64,000 bases of DNA, from positions 17,167,233 to 17,231,232 of the forward strand of contig JAQNBH010000007.1 of the NCBI GenBank assembly GCA_028752905.1, given 5' to 3'. The notes under the pieces were generated by a model that was not told the origin of the DNA, ran no database searches, and saw only the letters and a program-made list of their open reading frames with translations. The position numbers and the translations under genes are program-made. The DNA comes from Cladorhizidae sp. MBARI D1340-BT2 (Eukaryota; Porifera; Demospongiae; Poecilosclerida; Cladorhizidae). Positions 1 to 14,050 of the stretch are shown here, piece by piece (position 1 is the first letter of the stretch; every line of letters begins with the position of its first letter).

Positions 1-168
1 AAGTTTAAAATGCATTTCTTGGTAATGGGAACTTTTGGTGGATATATATATATTTTTTATATGTGGGCGCTTTCTTAATTTGCACAAATCCAATATGGCT
101 GCCCAAATTCCTTGGATGATCTCTCACTTCGTTGTCTGGAGCAACAGTACACACTGTTACTGTATTTT

Positions 169-306
169 GTTGCAGCGACAGAATTCCCTGGTGACTACAT
201 GTATGTTGCAGCAACAGAGTTCCCTGGTGACTATGTTGCAACGACAGAGTGCCCTGGTGACTATGTTGCAGCGACAGAATTCCCTGGTGACTATGTTGCA
301 GCAACT
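169..306. repeat. 30-bp minisatellite, about 4.5 copies
   Basis: A 30-bp unit built around TTGCAGCGACAGAATTCCCT followed by GGTGACTA recurs from about 169 with one slightly longer first unit. The period is a multiple of three, so several frames stay open on both strands; these are repeat artefacts and not genes. Confidence 0.85.
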
Positions 307-1080
307 GACCAATCAAATTGCTCCATGTGGAGCTAAATGGTTTCAACTGCCCCATGCTGTAAAGAGGTGTCTTAATAATGAATCTCTAACTGACCAATGG
401 AACATCTCCACATAAATCCAGCGTTTTCCTTAGTACCCAAGCTGTAACTCATAGGCCAAGTAAAGTCACCAACCTAGAACCAACCAATCAAATTGCTCAG
501 ATATGTCTGTCTATTGCCTAAGCTCCTGTTATTCACAAAATCCCTCGAGGCTAAAACTTGAGAGGGGAAAGAAAACCAAAATGTCCCAATGTGGACCACA
601 AACATATGATGACCCTTTACCTAAATGAAATAAAGTACACCAATATTATAACGCTTTCTTGTATATTTGATTTGGTGTGCATAATTTTGTATGGTCAAAG
701 GTGTAATAGTCATGGGTGCTGGAATGGGTGGAGTCACTGAAGTGGGTATGGTCACTAGTTTGGCTCTTGAGGTCAGTGTTTGGTTATGCTTGTCTGTCTC
801 CATGACTCGGCCAGCTCCAGCTTAGACGGCTAGCCGCTGGTTTGACTTCCATTGTGAGAGCTGAGGACCAACATAATGCCAAAGGTCGATGCGTGAAGTT
901 CAGCCTGTTCCTCCTCGTGGTGGACACAGGAGCTAAATTTTATGCTTCGGGAGCACCCAAGAAGACACATGACATGGATCCTCTGAAGAGCCAAGCTCTT
1001 TGTGCTCGTACTGTATATGCTGCATGACCGGAAGGCTCGGTGGAAGAATCACCAGCTAGAGTCTTAGCATCTCATTTCTC
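307..1080. other. Non-coding stretch, no gene seen
   Basis: Only short open frames of 60 codons or fewer without recognisable motifs. I see no RNA gene or transposon end in this stretch. Confidence 0.5.
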
Positions 1081-1157
1081 CTGATGAAGGCTAGAGCATT
1101 TAGTCGAAACATCGAGAGATTCAATTTCAAGTTCATTATTGAGAAGGTCATTGTAAG
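1081..1157 (+). repeat. Fold-back repeat family, single arm
   Basis: This segment matches the right arm of the dispersed inverted-repeat family also seen at 18.7, 19.3, 23.9, 32.7, 42.8, 43.4 and 61.3 kb. The arm contains CTGATGA, a small hairpin (GGCTA...TAGTC) and GAAAC, then a segment close to TTCAAGTTCATTATTGAGAA. Only one arm is seen here. The family is described in the findings because the core resembles a hammerhead ribozyme. Confidence 0.7.
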
Positions 1158-1249
1158 ATGAGATGGTTGTTCTGCAGAACAGCTGTTTGTCACTCTGATA
1201 TGAGTATCTTCACTTTCAAACACTTACTTGCCTTCTACTCTAGTGTATA

Positions 1250-1640
1250 CCAACTATGTACACACATCTATCTGTCCATACTTTATGTGCACACATCTAT
1301 CTGTCTATACTTTATGTACACACATCTATCTGTCTATACTTTATGTACACACATCTATCTGTCTATACTTTATGTACACACATCTATCTGTCTATACTTT
1401 ATGTACACACATCTATCTGTCTATACTTTATGTACACACATCTATCTGTCTATACTTTATGTACACACATCTATCTGTCTATACTTTATGTGCACACATC
1501 TATCTGTCTATACTTTATGTACACACATCTATCTGTCTATACTTTATGTACACACATCTATCTGTCTATACTTTATGTACACACATCTATCTGTCTATAC
1601 TTTATGTACACACATCTATCTGTCTATACTTTATGTGCAT
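1250..1640. repeat. 29-bp minisatellite, about 13 copies
   Basis: The unit contains ACACATCTATCTGTCTATAC plus TTTATGTAC. Copies are nearly identical, with a few A-to-G changes. Since 29 is not a multiple of three, each frame cycles through the same peptides, which explains three overlapping long but meaningless plus-strand frames. Confidence 0.9.
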
Positions 1641-1702
1641 ACAACTATGCATCAAGCTATCTATTTCTTTATATATTTATTTGCTTGTTTTATTTACTAT
1701 TA

Positions 1703-1707
<5 letters not shown>

Positions 1708-1748
<41 letters not shown>

Positions 1749-1900
1749 CATGATGATCATGATGATCATTATTGTTGTTATTATTATGATCATTATTATC
1801 TTTGCTATTATATTATTATTATTATTATTATTATTATGACATATTATTATGTCAAATGTCAATGTCGTTGTTGTTGTTGTTGCTGCTGTTGTTGTATTAT
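1708..1900. repeat. Microsatellite cluster (GAT)n, (ATT)n, (GTT)n
   Basis: Consecutive trinucleotide runs: GAT from about 1708, degenerate GATCAT, ATT from about 1812, and GTT/GCT from about 1868. They produce poly-D, poly-I and poly-N frames of no meaning. Confidence 0.9.
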
Positions 1901-2261
1901 CATGGCATGTTCAATGTGGAGTGATTGTGTGGAACATGTTGACTCGTCCAATCCTAGATCGATATTCTCATTACCGGACCATTTGACACTCCTTACGAGG
2001 GAGGTCTGTTTCATTTTTTCCTCCGCTTTCCCCCCAACTACCCCCTCACTCCCCCCCGAGTCAGGATTCTCACTACAGGAGGAGGGTCGGTGCGATTTAA
2101 CCCCAACTTTTACCAGAGTGGAAAAATCTGCTTAAGCATCTTAGGGTAAGTCTGTGGAAGTGATTGTGCAGGACTGAGTGTTTCCTCTGTTCTTACTCTT
2201 GTTGGGATGTGGGAACGTTGTCGAGGATCTGCGATAATAAGTGGCCCAGCCACAGATGTTG

Positions 2262-2545
2262 CACAGCCATGGCTACACACTCTGCCTTACCAGCCACAGA
2301 TGTTGCAGCCATGGCTACACACTCTGCCTTACCAGCCACAAATGTTGCAGCCATGACTACACACTCTGCCTTACCAGCCACAGATGTTGCAGCCATGGCT
2401 ACACACTCTGCCTTACCAGCCACAGATGTTGCAGCCATGGCTACACACTCTGCCTTACCAGCCACAGATGTTGCAGCAATGGCTACACACCCTGCCTTAC
2501 CAGCCACAGATGTTGCACCCATGACCCCACACTCTGTGTCAGTGG
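2262..2545. repeat. 42-bp minisatellite, about 6.5 copies
   Basis: The unit begins GCCATGGCTACACACTCTGC and continues through TTACCAGCCACAGATGTTGCA. The 42-bp period keeps frames open on both strands. CAGCCACA is shared with the unit of the big array downstream, so the two may be distantly related. Confidence 0.88.
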
Positions 2546-3116
2546 CATAGTACCTTCATGTTTAAATAATTTTTTTTAGTCATATCATTTCTCAAACTTC
2601 ATATTTTTTTGCCCAAAGGTTTGTATAACTCAATACCAATTTCAGCACATTTTTCCTCTGTCCTTTAAAAAAAAACTCTCTGCATCTTCCTAACATATTG
2701 CTCCATTATCATGTCAATGATAAAGAGTGCTAAGATGCAGTGGCAGAGCGTGCTAGTAACAGCCTGTAGTAGAGCGTGCTACTAACCGTTAAAGGCAGAC
2801 TGTGCTATTAACGTCCAATGTTAGTTTTTGTTTTCACTCTAGAATATCCTCGTGTATAAGGATTAGTGGCTATGAATATCCTCATCAAATATGTCGTGCA
2901 GATGCTCATTATCTGTTTAAGAGTGTGGAAGGTAACCTTTCTTATCCCTCGCTGCTGCTATTCATTGTTTCCAGCACTTGGGCGGGGCCAGCCTGGTCCG
3001 AAGTGCAGACTCTACAGAGTGTGGTGCTTTCTATTCAGTCACTACTGAATGAGAAACCATATCATAATGAACCTGGATACGAGAAGGTAGAGTGCATGCA
3101 TAATGTGCTACATGTA
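2546..3116. other. Unique spacer between arrays, no gene seen
   Basis: AT-rich unique sequence with a 116-codon plus-strand frame that runs into the following array. There are no motifs, no convincing splice sites and no transposon ends, so I do not call a gene. Confidence 0.45.
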
Positions 3117-6100
3117 TGCATGACTACAACACCAGCCACAGTGTGTGTATGACTACAACACCAGCCACAGTGTGTGTGACTACAACACCAGCCACAGTGT
3201 GTATGACTACAACACCAGCCACAGTGTGTGTGACTACAACACCAGCCACAGTGTGTGTGTGACTACAACACCAGCCACAGTGTGCATGACTACAACACCA
3301 GCCACAGTGTGTGTGACTACAACACCAGCCACAGTGTGTGCATGACTACAACACCAGCCACAGTGTGTGTGTGACTACAACACCAGCCACAGTGTGTGCA
3401 TGACTACAACACCAGCCACAGTGTGTGTGACTACAACACCAGCCACAGTGTGTGTGTGACTACAACACCAGCCACAGTGTGCATGACTACAACACCAGCC
3501 ACAGTGTGTGTGACTACAACACCAGCCACAGTGTGTGCATGACTACAACACCAGCCACAGTGTGTGCGTGACTACAACACCAGCCACAGTGTGTGTGTCA
3601 CTACAACACCAGCCACAGTGTGTGTGTGACTACAACACCAGCCACAGTGTGTGTGTGACTACAACACCAGCCACAGTGTGTGCATGACTACAACACCAGC
3701 CACAGTGTGTGTGTGAATACAACACCAGCCACAGTGTGTGTGTGACTACAACACCAGCCACAGTGTGTGCATGACTACAACACCAGCCACAGTGTGTGCA
3801 TGACTACAACACCAGCCACAGTGTGTGTGACTACAACACCAGCCACAGTGTTGTGCATGACAACAACACCAGCCACAGTGTGTGCATGACTACAACACCA
3901 GCCACAGTGTGTGTGTGACTACAACACCAGCCACAGTGTGTGCGTGACTACAACACCAGCCACAGTGTGTGTGTGACTACAACACCAGCCACAGTGTGTG
4001 TGTGACTACAACACCAGCCACAGTGTGTGTGTGACTACAACACCAGCCACAGTGTGTGTGTGACTACAACACCAGCCACAGTGTGTGTGTGTGACTACAA
4101 CACCAGCCACAGTGTGTGTGTGACTCCAACACCAGCCACAGTGTGTGCATGACAACACCAGCCACAGTGTGTGTGACTACAACACCAGCCACAGTGTGTG
4201 TGACTACAACACCAGCCACAGTGTGTGCATGACTACAACACCAGCCACAGTGTGTGCATGACTACAACACCAGCCACAGTGTGTGTGTGACTACAACACC
4301 AGCCACAGTGTGTGTGACTACAACACCAGCCACAGTGTGTGTGTGACTACAACACCAGCCACAGTGTGTGTGTGACTACAACACCAGCCACAGTGTGTGT
4401 GTGTGACTACAACACCAGCCACAGTGTGTGTGTGACTCCAACACCAGCCACAGTGTGTGCATGACAACACCAGCCACAGTGTGTGTGACTACAACACCAG
4501 CCACAGTGTGTGTGACTACAACACCAGCCACAGTGTGTGCATGACTACAACACCAGCCACAGTGTGTGCATGACTACAACACCAGCCACAGTGTGTGACT
4601 ACAACACCAGCCACAGTGTGTGTGACTACAACACCAGCCACAGTGTGTGTGACTACAACACCAGCCACAGTGTGTGTGTGACTACAACACCAGCCACAGT
4701 GTGTGTGTGAGTACAACACCAGCCACAGTGTGTGCATGACTACAACACCAGCCACAGTGTGTGTGTGACTACAACACCAGCCACAGTGTGTGTGACTACA
4801 ACACCAGCCACAGTGTGTGTGTGACTACAACACCAGCCACAGTGTGTGTGTGACTACAACACCAGCCACAGTGTGTGTGTGACTACAACACCAGCCACAG
4901 TATGTGTGTGACTACAACACCAGCCACAGTGTGTGTGTGACTACAACACCAGCCACAGTGTGTGTGTGACTACAACACCAGCCACAGTGTGTGTGACTAC
5001 AACACCAGCCACAGTGTGTGTGACTACAACACCAGCCACAGTGTGTGCATGACTACAACACTAGCCACAGTGTGTGTGACTACAACACCAGCCACAGTGT
5101 GTGTGTGACTACAACACCAGCCACAGTGTGTGTGTGACTACAACACTAGCCACAGTGTGTGCATGACTACAACACCAGCCACAGTGTGTGCATGACTACA
5201 ACACCAGCCACAGTGTGTGTGTGACTACAACACCAGCCAGTGTGTGTGACTACAACACCAGCCACAGTGTGACTACAACACCAGCCACAGTGTGTGTGAC
5301 TACAACATCAGCCACAGTGTGTGTGTGACTACAACACCAGCCACAGTGTGTGTGACTACAACATCAGCCACAGTGTGTGTGTGACTACAACACCAGCCAC
5401 AGTGTGTGCATGACTACAACACCAGCCACAGTGTGTGCATGACTACAACACCAGCCACAGTGTGTGTGACTACAACACCAGCCACAGTGTGTGTGTGACT
5501 ACAACACCAGCCACAGTGTGTGCATGACTACAACACCAGCCACAGTGTGTGTGTGTGACTACAACACCAGCCACAGTGTGTGCGTGACTACAACACCAGC
5601 CACAGTGTGTGTGTGACTACAACACCAGCCACAGTGTGTGTGACTACAACATCAGCCACAGTGTGTGTGTGACTACAACACCAGCCACAGTGTGTGTGTG
5701 ACTACAACACCAGCCACAGTGTGTGTGTGACTACAACACCAGCCACAGTGTGTGCATGACTACAACACCAGCCACAGTGTGTGTGTGACTACAACACCAG
5801 CCACAGTGTGTGTGTGACTACAACACCAGCCACAGTGTGTGTGTGACTACAACACCAGCCACAGTGTGTGCATGACTACAACACCAGCCACAGTGTGTGC
5901 ATGACTACAACACCAGCCACAGTGTGTGTGACTACAACACCAGCCACAGTGTTGTGCATGACAACAACACCAGCCACAGTGTGTGCATGACTACAACACC
6001 AGCCACAGTGTGTGTGTGACTACAACACCAGCCACAGTGTGTGCGTGACTACAACACCAGCCACAGTGTGTGTGTGACTACAACACCAGCCACAGTGTGT

Positions 6101-9100
6101 GTGTGACTACAACACCAGCCACAGTGTGTGTGTGACTACAACACCAGCCACAGTGTGTGTGTGACTACAACACCAGCCACAGTGTGTGTGTGTGACTCCA
6201 ACACCAGCCACAGTGTGTGCATGACAACACCAGCCACAGTGTGTGTGACTACAACACCAGCCACAGTGTGTGTGACTACAACACCAGCCACAGTGTGTGC
6301 ATGACTACAACACCAGCCACAGTGTGTGCATGACTACAACACCAGCCACAGTGTGTGTGTGACTACAACACCAGCCACAGTGTGTGTGACTACAACACCA
6401 GCCACAGTGTGTGTGTGACTACAACACCAGCCACAGTGTGTGTGTGACTACAACACCAGCCACAGTGTGTGTGTGTGACTACAACACCAGCCACAGTGTG
6501 TGTGTGACTCCAACACCAGCCACAGTGTGTGCATGACAACACCAGCCACAGTGTGTGTGACTACAACACCAGCCACAGTGTGTGTGACTACAACACCAGC
6601 CACAGTGTGTGCATGACTACAACACCAGCCACAGTGTGTGCATGACTACAACACCAGCCACAGTGTGTGACTACAACACCAGCCACAGTGTGTGTGACTA
6701 CAACACCAGCCACAGTGTGTGTGACTACAACACCAGCCACAGTGTGTATGTGACTACAACACCAGCCACAGTGTGTGCATGACTACAACACCAGCCACAG
6801 TGTGTGTGTGACTACAACACCAGCCACAGTGTGTGTGACTACAACACCAGCCACAGTGTGTGTGTGACTACAACACCAGCCACAGTGTGTGTGTGACTAC
6901 AACACCAGCCACAGTGTGTGTGTGACTACAACACCAGCCACAGTATGTGTGTGACTACAACACCAGCCACAGTGTGTGTGTGACTACAACACCAGCCACA
7001 GTGTGTGTGTGACTACAACACCAGCCACAGTGTGTGTGACTACAACACCAGCCACAGTGTGTGTGACTACAACACCAGCCACAGTGTGTGCATGACTACA
7101 ACACTAGCCACAGTGTGTGTGACTACAACACCAGCCACAGTGTGTGTGTGACTACAACACCAGCCACAGTGTGTGTGTGACTACAACACTAGCCACAGTG
7201 TGTGCATGACTACAACACCAGCCACAGTGTGTGCATGACTACAACACCAGCCACAGTGTGTGTGTGACTACAACACCAGCCAGTGTGTGTGACTACAACA
7301 CCAGCCACAGTGTGACTACAACACCAGCCACAGTGTGTGTGACTACAACATCAGCCACAGTGTGTGTGTGACTACAACACCAGCCACAGTGTGTGTGACT
7401 ACAACATCAGCCACAGTGTGTGTGTGACTACAACACCAGCCACAGTGTGTGCATGACTACAACACCAGCCACAGTGTGTGCATGACTACAACACCAGCCA
7501 CAGTGTGTGTGACTACAACACCAGCCACAGTGTGTGCATGACTACAACACCAGCCACAGTGTGTGTGTGTGACTACAACACCAGCCACAGTGTGTGCGTG
7601 ACTACAACACCAGCCACAGTGTGTGTGTGACTACAACACCAGCCACAGTGTGTGTGACTACAACATCAGCCACAGTGTGTGTGTGACTACAACACCAGCC
7701 ACAGTGTGTGCATGACTACAACACCAGCCACAGTGTGTGCATGACTACAACACCAGCCACAGTGTGTGTGACTACAACACCAGCCACAGTGTGTGCATGA
7801 CTACAACACCAGCCACAGTGTGTGTGTGTGACTACAACACCAGCCACAGTGTGTGCATGACTACAACACCAGCCACAGTGTGTGTGTGACTACAACACCA
7901 GCCACAGTGTGTGCATGACTACAACACCAGCCACAGTGTGTGCATGACTACAACACCAGCCACAGTGTGTGTGACTACAACACCAGCCACAGTGTGTGTG
8001 TGACTACAACACCAGCCACAGTGTGTGTGACTACAACACCAGCCACAGTATGTGTGTGACTACAACACCAGCCACAGTGTGTGTGTGACTACAACACCAG
8101 CCACAGTGTGTGTGTGACTACAACACCAGCCACAGTGTGTGTGACTACAACACCAGCCACAGTGTGTGTGACTACAACACCAGCCACAGTGTGTGCATGA
8201 CTACAACACCAGCCACAGTGTCTGCATGACTACAACACCAGCCACAGTGTGTGCATGACTACAACACCAGCCACAGTGTGTGTGACTACAACACCAGCCA
8301 CAGTGTGACTACAACACCAGCCACAGTGTGTGTGTGACTACAACACCAGCCACAGTGTGTGCATGACTACAACACCAGCCACAGTGTGTGTGTGACTACA
8401 ACACCAGCCACAGTGTGTGTGACTACAACACCAGCCACAGTGTGTGCATGACTACAACACCAGCCACAGTGTGTGTGTGACTACAACACCAGCCACAGTG
8501 TGTGTGACTACAACACCAGCCACAGTGTGTGTGACTACAACACCAGCCACAGTGTGTGCATGACTACAACACCAGCCACAGTGTGTGTGCATGACTACAA
8601 CACCAGCCACAGTGTGTGTGTGACTACAACACCAGCCACAGTGTGTGTGACTACAACACCAGCCACAGTGTGTGCATGACTACAACACCAGCCACAGTGT
8701 GTGTGTGACTACAACACCAGCCACAGTGTGTGTGTGACTACAACACCAGCCACAGTGTGTGTGTGACTACAACACCAGCCACAGTGTGTGTGTGACTACA
8801 ACACCAGCCACAGTGTGTGTGTGACTACAACACCAGCCACAGTGTGTGTGTGACTACAACACCAGCCACAGTGTGTGTGTGACTACAACACCAGCCACAG
8901 TGTGTGTGTGACTACAACACCAGCCACAGTGTGTGTGTGACTACAACACCAGCCACAGTGTGTGTGTGACTACAACACCAGCCACAGTGTGTGTGACTAC
9001 AACACCAGCCACAGTGTGTGTGCGACTACAACACCAGCCACAGTGTGTGTGTGACTACAACACCAGCCACAGTGTGTGTGTGACTACAACACCAGCCACA

Positions 9101-12100
9101 GTGTGTGTGTGACTACAACACCAGCCACAGTGTGTGTGACTACAACACCAGCCACAATGTGTGTGTGACTACAACACCAGCCACAGTGTGTGCATGACTA
9201 CAACACCAGCCACAGTGTGTGCATGACTACAACACCAGCCACAGTGTGTGTGACTACAACACCAGCCACAGTGTTGTGCATGACAACAACACCAGCCACA
9301 GTGTGTGCATGACTACAACACCAGCCACAGTGTGTGTGTGACTACAACACCAGCCACAGTGTGTGCGTGACTACAACACCAGCCACAGTGTGTGTGTGAC
9401 TACAACACCAGCCACAGTGTGTGTGTGACTACAACACCAGCCACAGTGTGTGTGTGACTACAACACCAGCCACAGTGTGTGTGTGACTACAACACCAGCC
9501 ACAGTGTGTGTGTGTGACTACAACACCAGCCACAGTGTGTGTGTGACTCCAACACCAGCCACAGTGTGTGCATGACAACACCAGCCACAGTGTGTGTGAC
9601 TACAACACCAGCCACAGTGTGTGTGACTACAACACCAGCCACAGTGTGTGCATGACTACAACACCAGCCACAGTGTGTGCATGACTACAACACCAGCCAC
9701 AGTGTGTGTGTGACTACAACACCAGCCACAGTGTGTGTGACTACAACACCAGCCACAGTGTGTGTGTGACTACAACACCAGCCACAGTGTGTGTGTGACT
9801 ACAACACCAGCCACAGTGTGTGTGTGTGACTACAACACCAGCCACAGTGTGTGTGTGACTCCAACACCAGCCACAGTGTGTGCATGACAACACCAGCCAC
9901 AGTGTGTGTGACTACAACACCAGCCACAGTGTGTGTGACTACAACACCAGCCACAGTGTGTGCATGACTACAACACCAGCCACAGTGTGTGCATGACTAC
10001 AACACCAGCCACAGTGTGTGACTACAACACCAGCCACAGTGTGTGTGACTACAACACCAGCCACAGTGTGTGTGACTACAACACCAGCCACAGTGTGTGT
10101 GTGACTACAACACCAGCCACAGTGTGTGTGTGAGTACAACACCAGCCACAGTGTGTGCATGACTACAACACCAGCCACAGTGTGTGTGTGACTACAACAC
10201 CAGCCACAGTGTGTGTGACTACAACACCAGCCACAGTGTGTGTGTGACTACAACACCAGCCACAGTGTGTGTGTGACTACAACACCAGCCACAGTGTGTG
10301 TGTGACTACAACACCAGCCACAGTATGTGTGTGACTACAACACCAGCCACAGTGTGTGTGTGACTACAACACCAGCCACAGTGTGTGTGTGACTACAACA
10401 CCAGCCACAGTGTGTGTGACTACAACACCAGCCACAGTGTGTGTGACTACAACACCAGCCACAGTGTGTGCATGACTACAACACTAGCCACAGTGTGTGT
10501 GACTACAACACCAGCCACAGTGTGTGTGTGACTACAACACCAGCCACAGTGTGTGCATGACTACAACACTAGCCACAGTGTGTGCATGACTACAACACCA
10601 GCCACAGTGTGTGCATGACTACAACACCAGCCACAGTGTGTGTGTGACTACAACACCAGCCAGTGTGTGTGACTACAACACCAGCCACAGTGTGACTACA
10701 ACACCAGCCACAGTGTGTGTGACTACAACATCAGCCACAGTGTGTGTGTGACTACAACACCAGCCACAGTGTGTGCATGACTACAACATCAGCCACAGTG
10801 TGTGCATGACTACAACACCAGCCACAGTGTGTGCATGACTACAACACCAGCCACAGTGTGTGTGACTACAACACCAGCCACAGTGTGTGCATGACTACAA
10901 CACCAGCCACAGTGTGTGTGTGTGACTACAACACCAGCCACAGTGTGTGCATGACTACAACACCAGCCACAGTGTGTGTGTGACTACAACACCAGCCACA
11001 GTGTGTGCATGACTACAACACCAGCCACAGTGTGTGCATGACTACAACACCAGCCACAGTGTGTGTGACTACAACACCAGCCACAGTGTGTGTGTGACTA
11101 CAACACCAGCCACAGTGTGTGTGTGACTACAACACCAGCCACAGTATGTGTGTGACTACAACACCAGCCACAGTGTGTGTGTGACTACAACACCAGCCAC
11201 AGTGTGTGTGTGACTACAACACCAGCCACAGTGTGTGTGACTACAACACCAGCCACAGTGTGTGTGACTACAACACCAGCCACAGTGTGTGCATGACTAC
11301 AACACCAGCCACAGTGTGTGTGTGACTACAACACCAGCCACAGTGTGTGCATGACTACAACACCAGCCACAGTGTGTGCATGACTACAACACCAGCCACA
11401 GTGTCTGCATGACTACAACACCAGCCACAGTGTGTGCATGACTACAACACCAGCCACAGTGTGTGTGACTACAACACCAGCCACAGTGTGACTACAACAC
11501 CAGCCACAGTGTGTGTGTGACTACAACACCAGCCACAGTGTGTGCATGACTACAACACCAGCCACAGTGTGTGTGTGACTACAACACCAGCCACAGTGTG
11601 TGTGACTACAACACCAGCCACAGTGTGTGCATGACTACAACACCAGCCACAGTGTGTGTGTGACTACAACACCAGCCACAGTGTGTGTGACTACAACACC
11701 AGCCACAGTGTGTGTGACTACAACACCAGCCACAGTGTGTGCATGACTACAACACCAGCCACAGTGTGTGTGCATGACTACAACACCAGCCACAGTGTGT
11801 GTGTGACTACAACACCAGCCACAGTGTGTGTGACTACAACACCAGCTACAGTGTGTGCATGACTACAACACCAGCCACAGTGTGTGTGTGACTACAACAC
11901 CAGCCACAGTGTGTGTGTGACTACAACACCAGCCACAGTGTGTGTGTGACTACAACACCAGCCACAGTGTGTGTGTGACTACAACACCAGCCACAGTGTG
12001 TGTGTGACTACAACACCAGCCACAGTGTGTGTGTGACTACAACACCAGCCACAGTGTGTGTGTGACTACAACACCAGCCACAGTGTGTGTGTGACTACAA

Positions 12101-13826
12101 CACCAGCCACAGTGTGTGTGTGACTACAACACCAGCCACAGTGTGTGTGTGACTACAACACCAGCCACAGTGTGTGTGACTACAACACCAGCCACAGTGT
12201 GTGTGCGACTACAACACCAGCCACAGTGTGTGTGTGACTACAACACCAGCCACAGTGTGTGTGTGACTACAACACCAGCCACAGTGTGTGTGTGACTACA
12301 ACACCAGCCACAGTGTGTGTGACTACAACACCAGCCACAATGTGTGTGTGACTACAACACCAGCCACAGTGTGTGTGTGACTATAACACCAGCCACAGTG
12401 TGTGTGACTACAACACCAGCCACAGTGTGTGTGACTACAACACCAGCCACAGTGTGTGTGTGACTATAACACCAGCCACAGTGTGTGTGTGACTACAACA
12501 CCAGCCACAGTGTGTGCGTGACTACAACACCAGCCACAGTGTGTGCATGACTACAACACCAGCCACAGTGTGTGTGACTACAACACCAGCCACAGTGTGT
12601 GTGACTACAACACCAGCCACAGTGTGTGCATGACTACAACACCAGCCACAGTGTGTGTGTGACTACAACACCAGCCACAGTGTGTGCATGACTACAACAC
12701 CAGCCACAGTGTGTGCATGACTACAACACCAGCCACAGTGTGTGTGTGACTACAACACCAGCCACAGTGTGTGCATGACTACAACACCAGCCACAGTGTG
12801 TGCATGACTACAACACCAGCCACAGTGTGTGCATGACTACAACACCAGCCACAGTGTGTGCATGACTACAACACCAGCCACAGTGTGTGCATGACTACAA
12901 CATCAGCCACAGTGTGTGTGACTACAACACCAGCCACAGTGTGTGTGTGACTACAACACCAGCCACAGTGTGTGTGACTACAACACCAGCCACAGTGTGT
13001 GCATGACTACAACACCAGCCACAGTGTGTGCATGACTACAACATCAGCCACAGTGTGTGTGACTACAACACCAGCCACAGTGTGTGTGTGACTACAACAC
13101 TAGCCACAGTGTGTGCATGACTACAACACTAGCCACAGTGTGTGCATGACTACAACACCAGCCACAGTGTGTGTGTGACTACAACACCAGCCACAGTGTG
13201 TGCATGACTACAACACCAGCCACAGTGTGTGCATGTACAACACCAGCCACAGTGTGTGTGACTACAACACCAGCCACAGTGTGTGCATGACTACAACACC
13301 AGCCACAGTGTGTGTGACTACAACACCAGCCACAGTGTGTGCATGACTACAACACCAGCCACAGTGTGTGCATGACTACAACACCAGCCACAGTGTGTGT
13401 GACTACAACACCAGCCACAGTGTGTGCGTGACTACAACACCAGCCACAGTGTGTGTGACTACAACACCAGCCACAGTGTGTGTGACTACAACACCAGCCA
13501 CAGTGTGTGCATGACTACAACACCAGCCACAGTGTGTGTGTGACTACAACACCAGCCACAGTGTGTGCATGACTACAACACCAGCCACAGTGTGTGCATG
13601 ACTACAACACCAGCCACAGTGTGCATGACTACAACACCAGCCACAGTGTGTGCATGACTACAACATCAGCCACAGTGTGTGTGACTACAACACCAGCCAC
13701 AGTGTGTGTGTGACTACAACACCAGCCACAGTGTGTGCATGACTACAACACTAGCCACAGTGTGTGCATGACTACAACACCAGCCACAGTGTGTGTGTGA
13801 CTACAACACCAGCCACAGTGTGTGCA
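3117..13826. repeat. 10.7 kb satellite array with higher-order duplications
   Basis: Uninterrupted tandem array of GACTACAACACCAGCCACAG followed by a (TG)n tail, giving units of 27, 29 or 31 bp and roughly 380 copies. Rare variants act as markers of multi-kilobase duplications. A TTGTGCATGAC variant (3851, 9274), a TATG variant (4901, 10324) and a CAGCCAG deletion (5234, 10657) all repeat at an offset of 5,423 bp. The same three recur at about 5952, 6944 and 7277. A TCTGCATG variant (8221, 11404), TGCGAC (9021, 12204) and CAATG (9155, 12338) repeat at 3,183 bp. Short open frames on both strands are products of the repeat. There is no sign of transcription or coding. Confidence 0.95.
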
Positions 13827-13892
13827 TAATTATGCACTCATGAAAATACAGTAGAAGTAAAAATAAAAAAATTAATGGCACTGCTTTTAAAC

Positions 13893-14050
13893 CCAGCATA
13901 CATGTACATGTAACATATGATCGTGGCCCAACATACATGTACATGTAACATATGATCGTGGCCCAACATACATGTAACATATGATAGTGGCTCAACATAC
14001 ATGTAACGTATCGTGGCCCAACATACATGTACCATATGATCGTGGCCCAA
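13893..14050. repeat. Short minisatellite, about 35 bp, 5 copies
   Basis: Repeats of ACATACATGTACATGTAACA plus TATGATCGTGGCCCA, with internal loss of one ACATGT in some copies. It lies next to the end of the large array. Confidence 0.8.

Noticed and set aside
1158..2135. 325-codon plus-strand frame
   Set aside because: Runs through a 29-bp minisatellite and trinucleotide runs; its length is produced by the repeats.
3145..11862. Repeated [13 protein letters not shown] and AGVVVTH-type frames on both strands of the satellite
   Set aside because: Pure translation of the tandem unit. Identical frames recur because the array contains large duplications, not because of selection.
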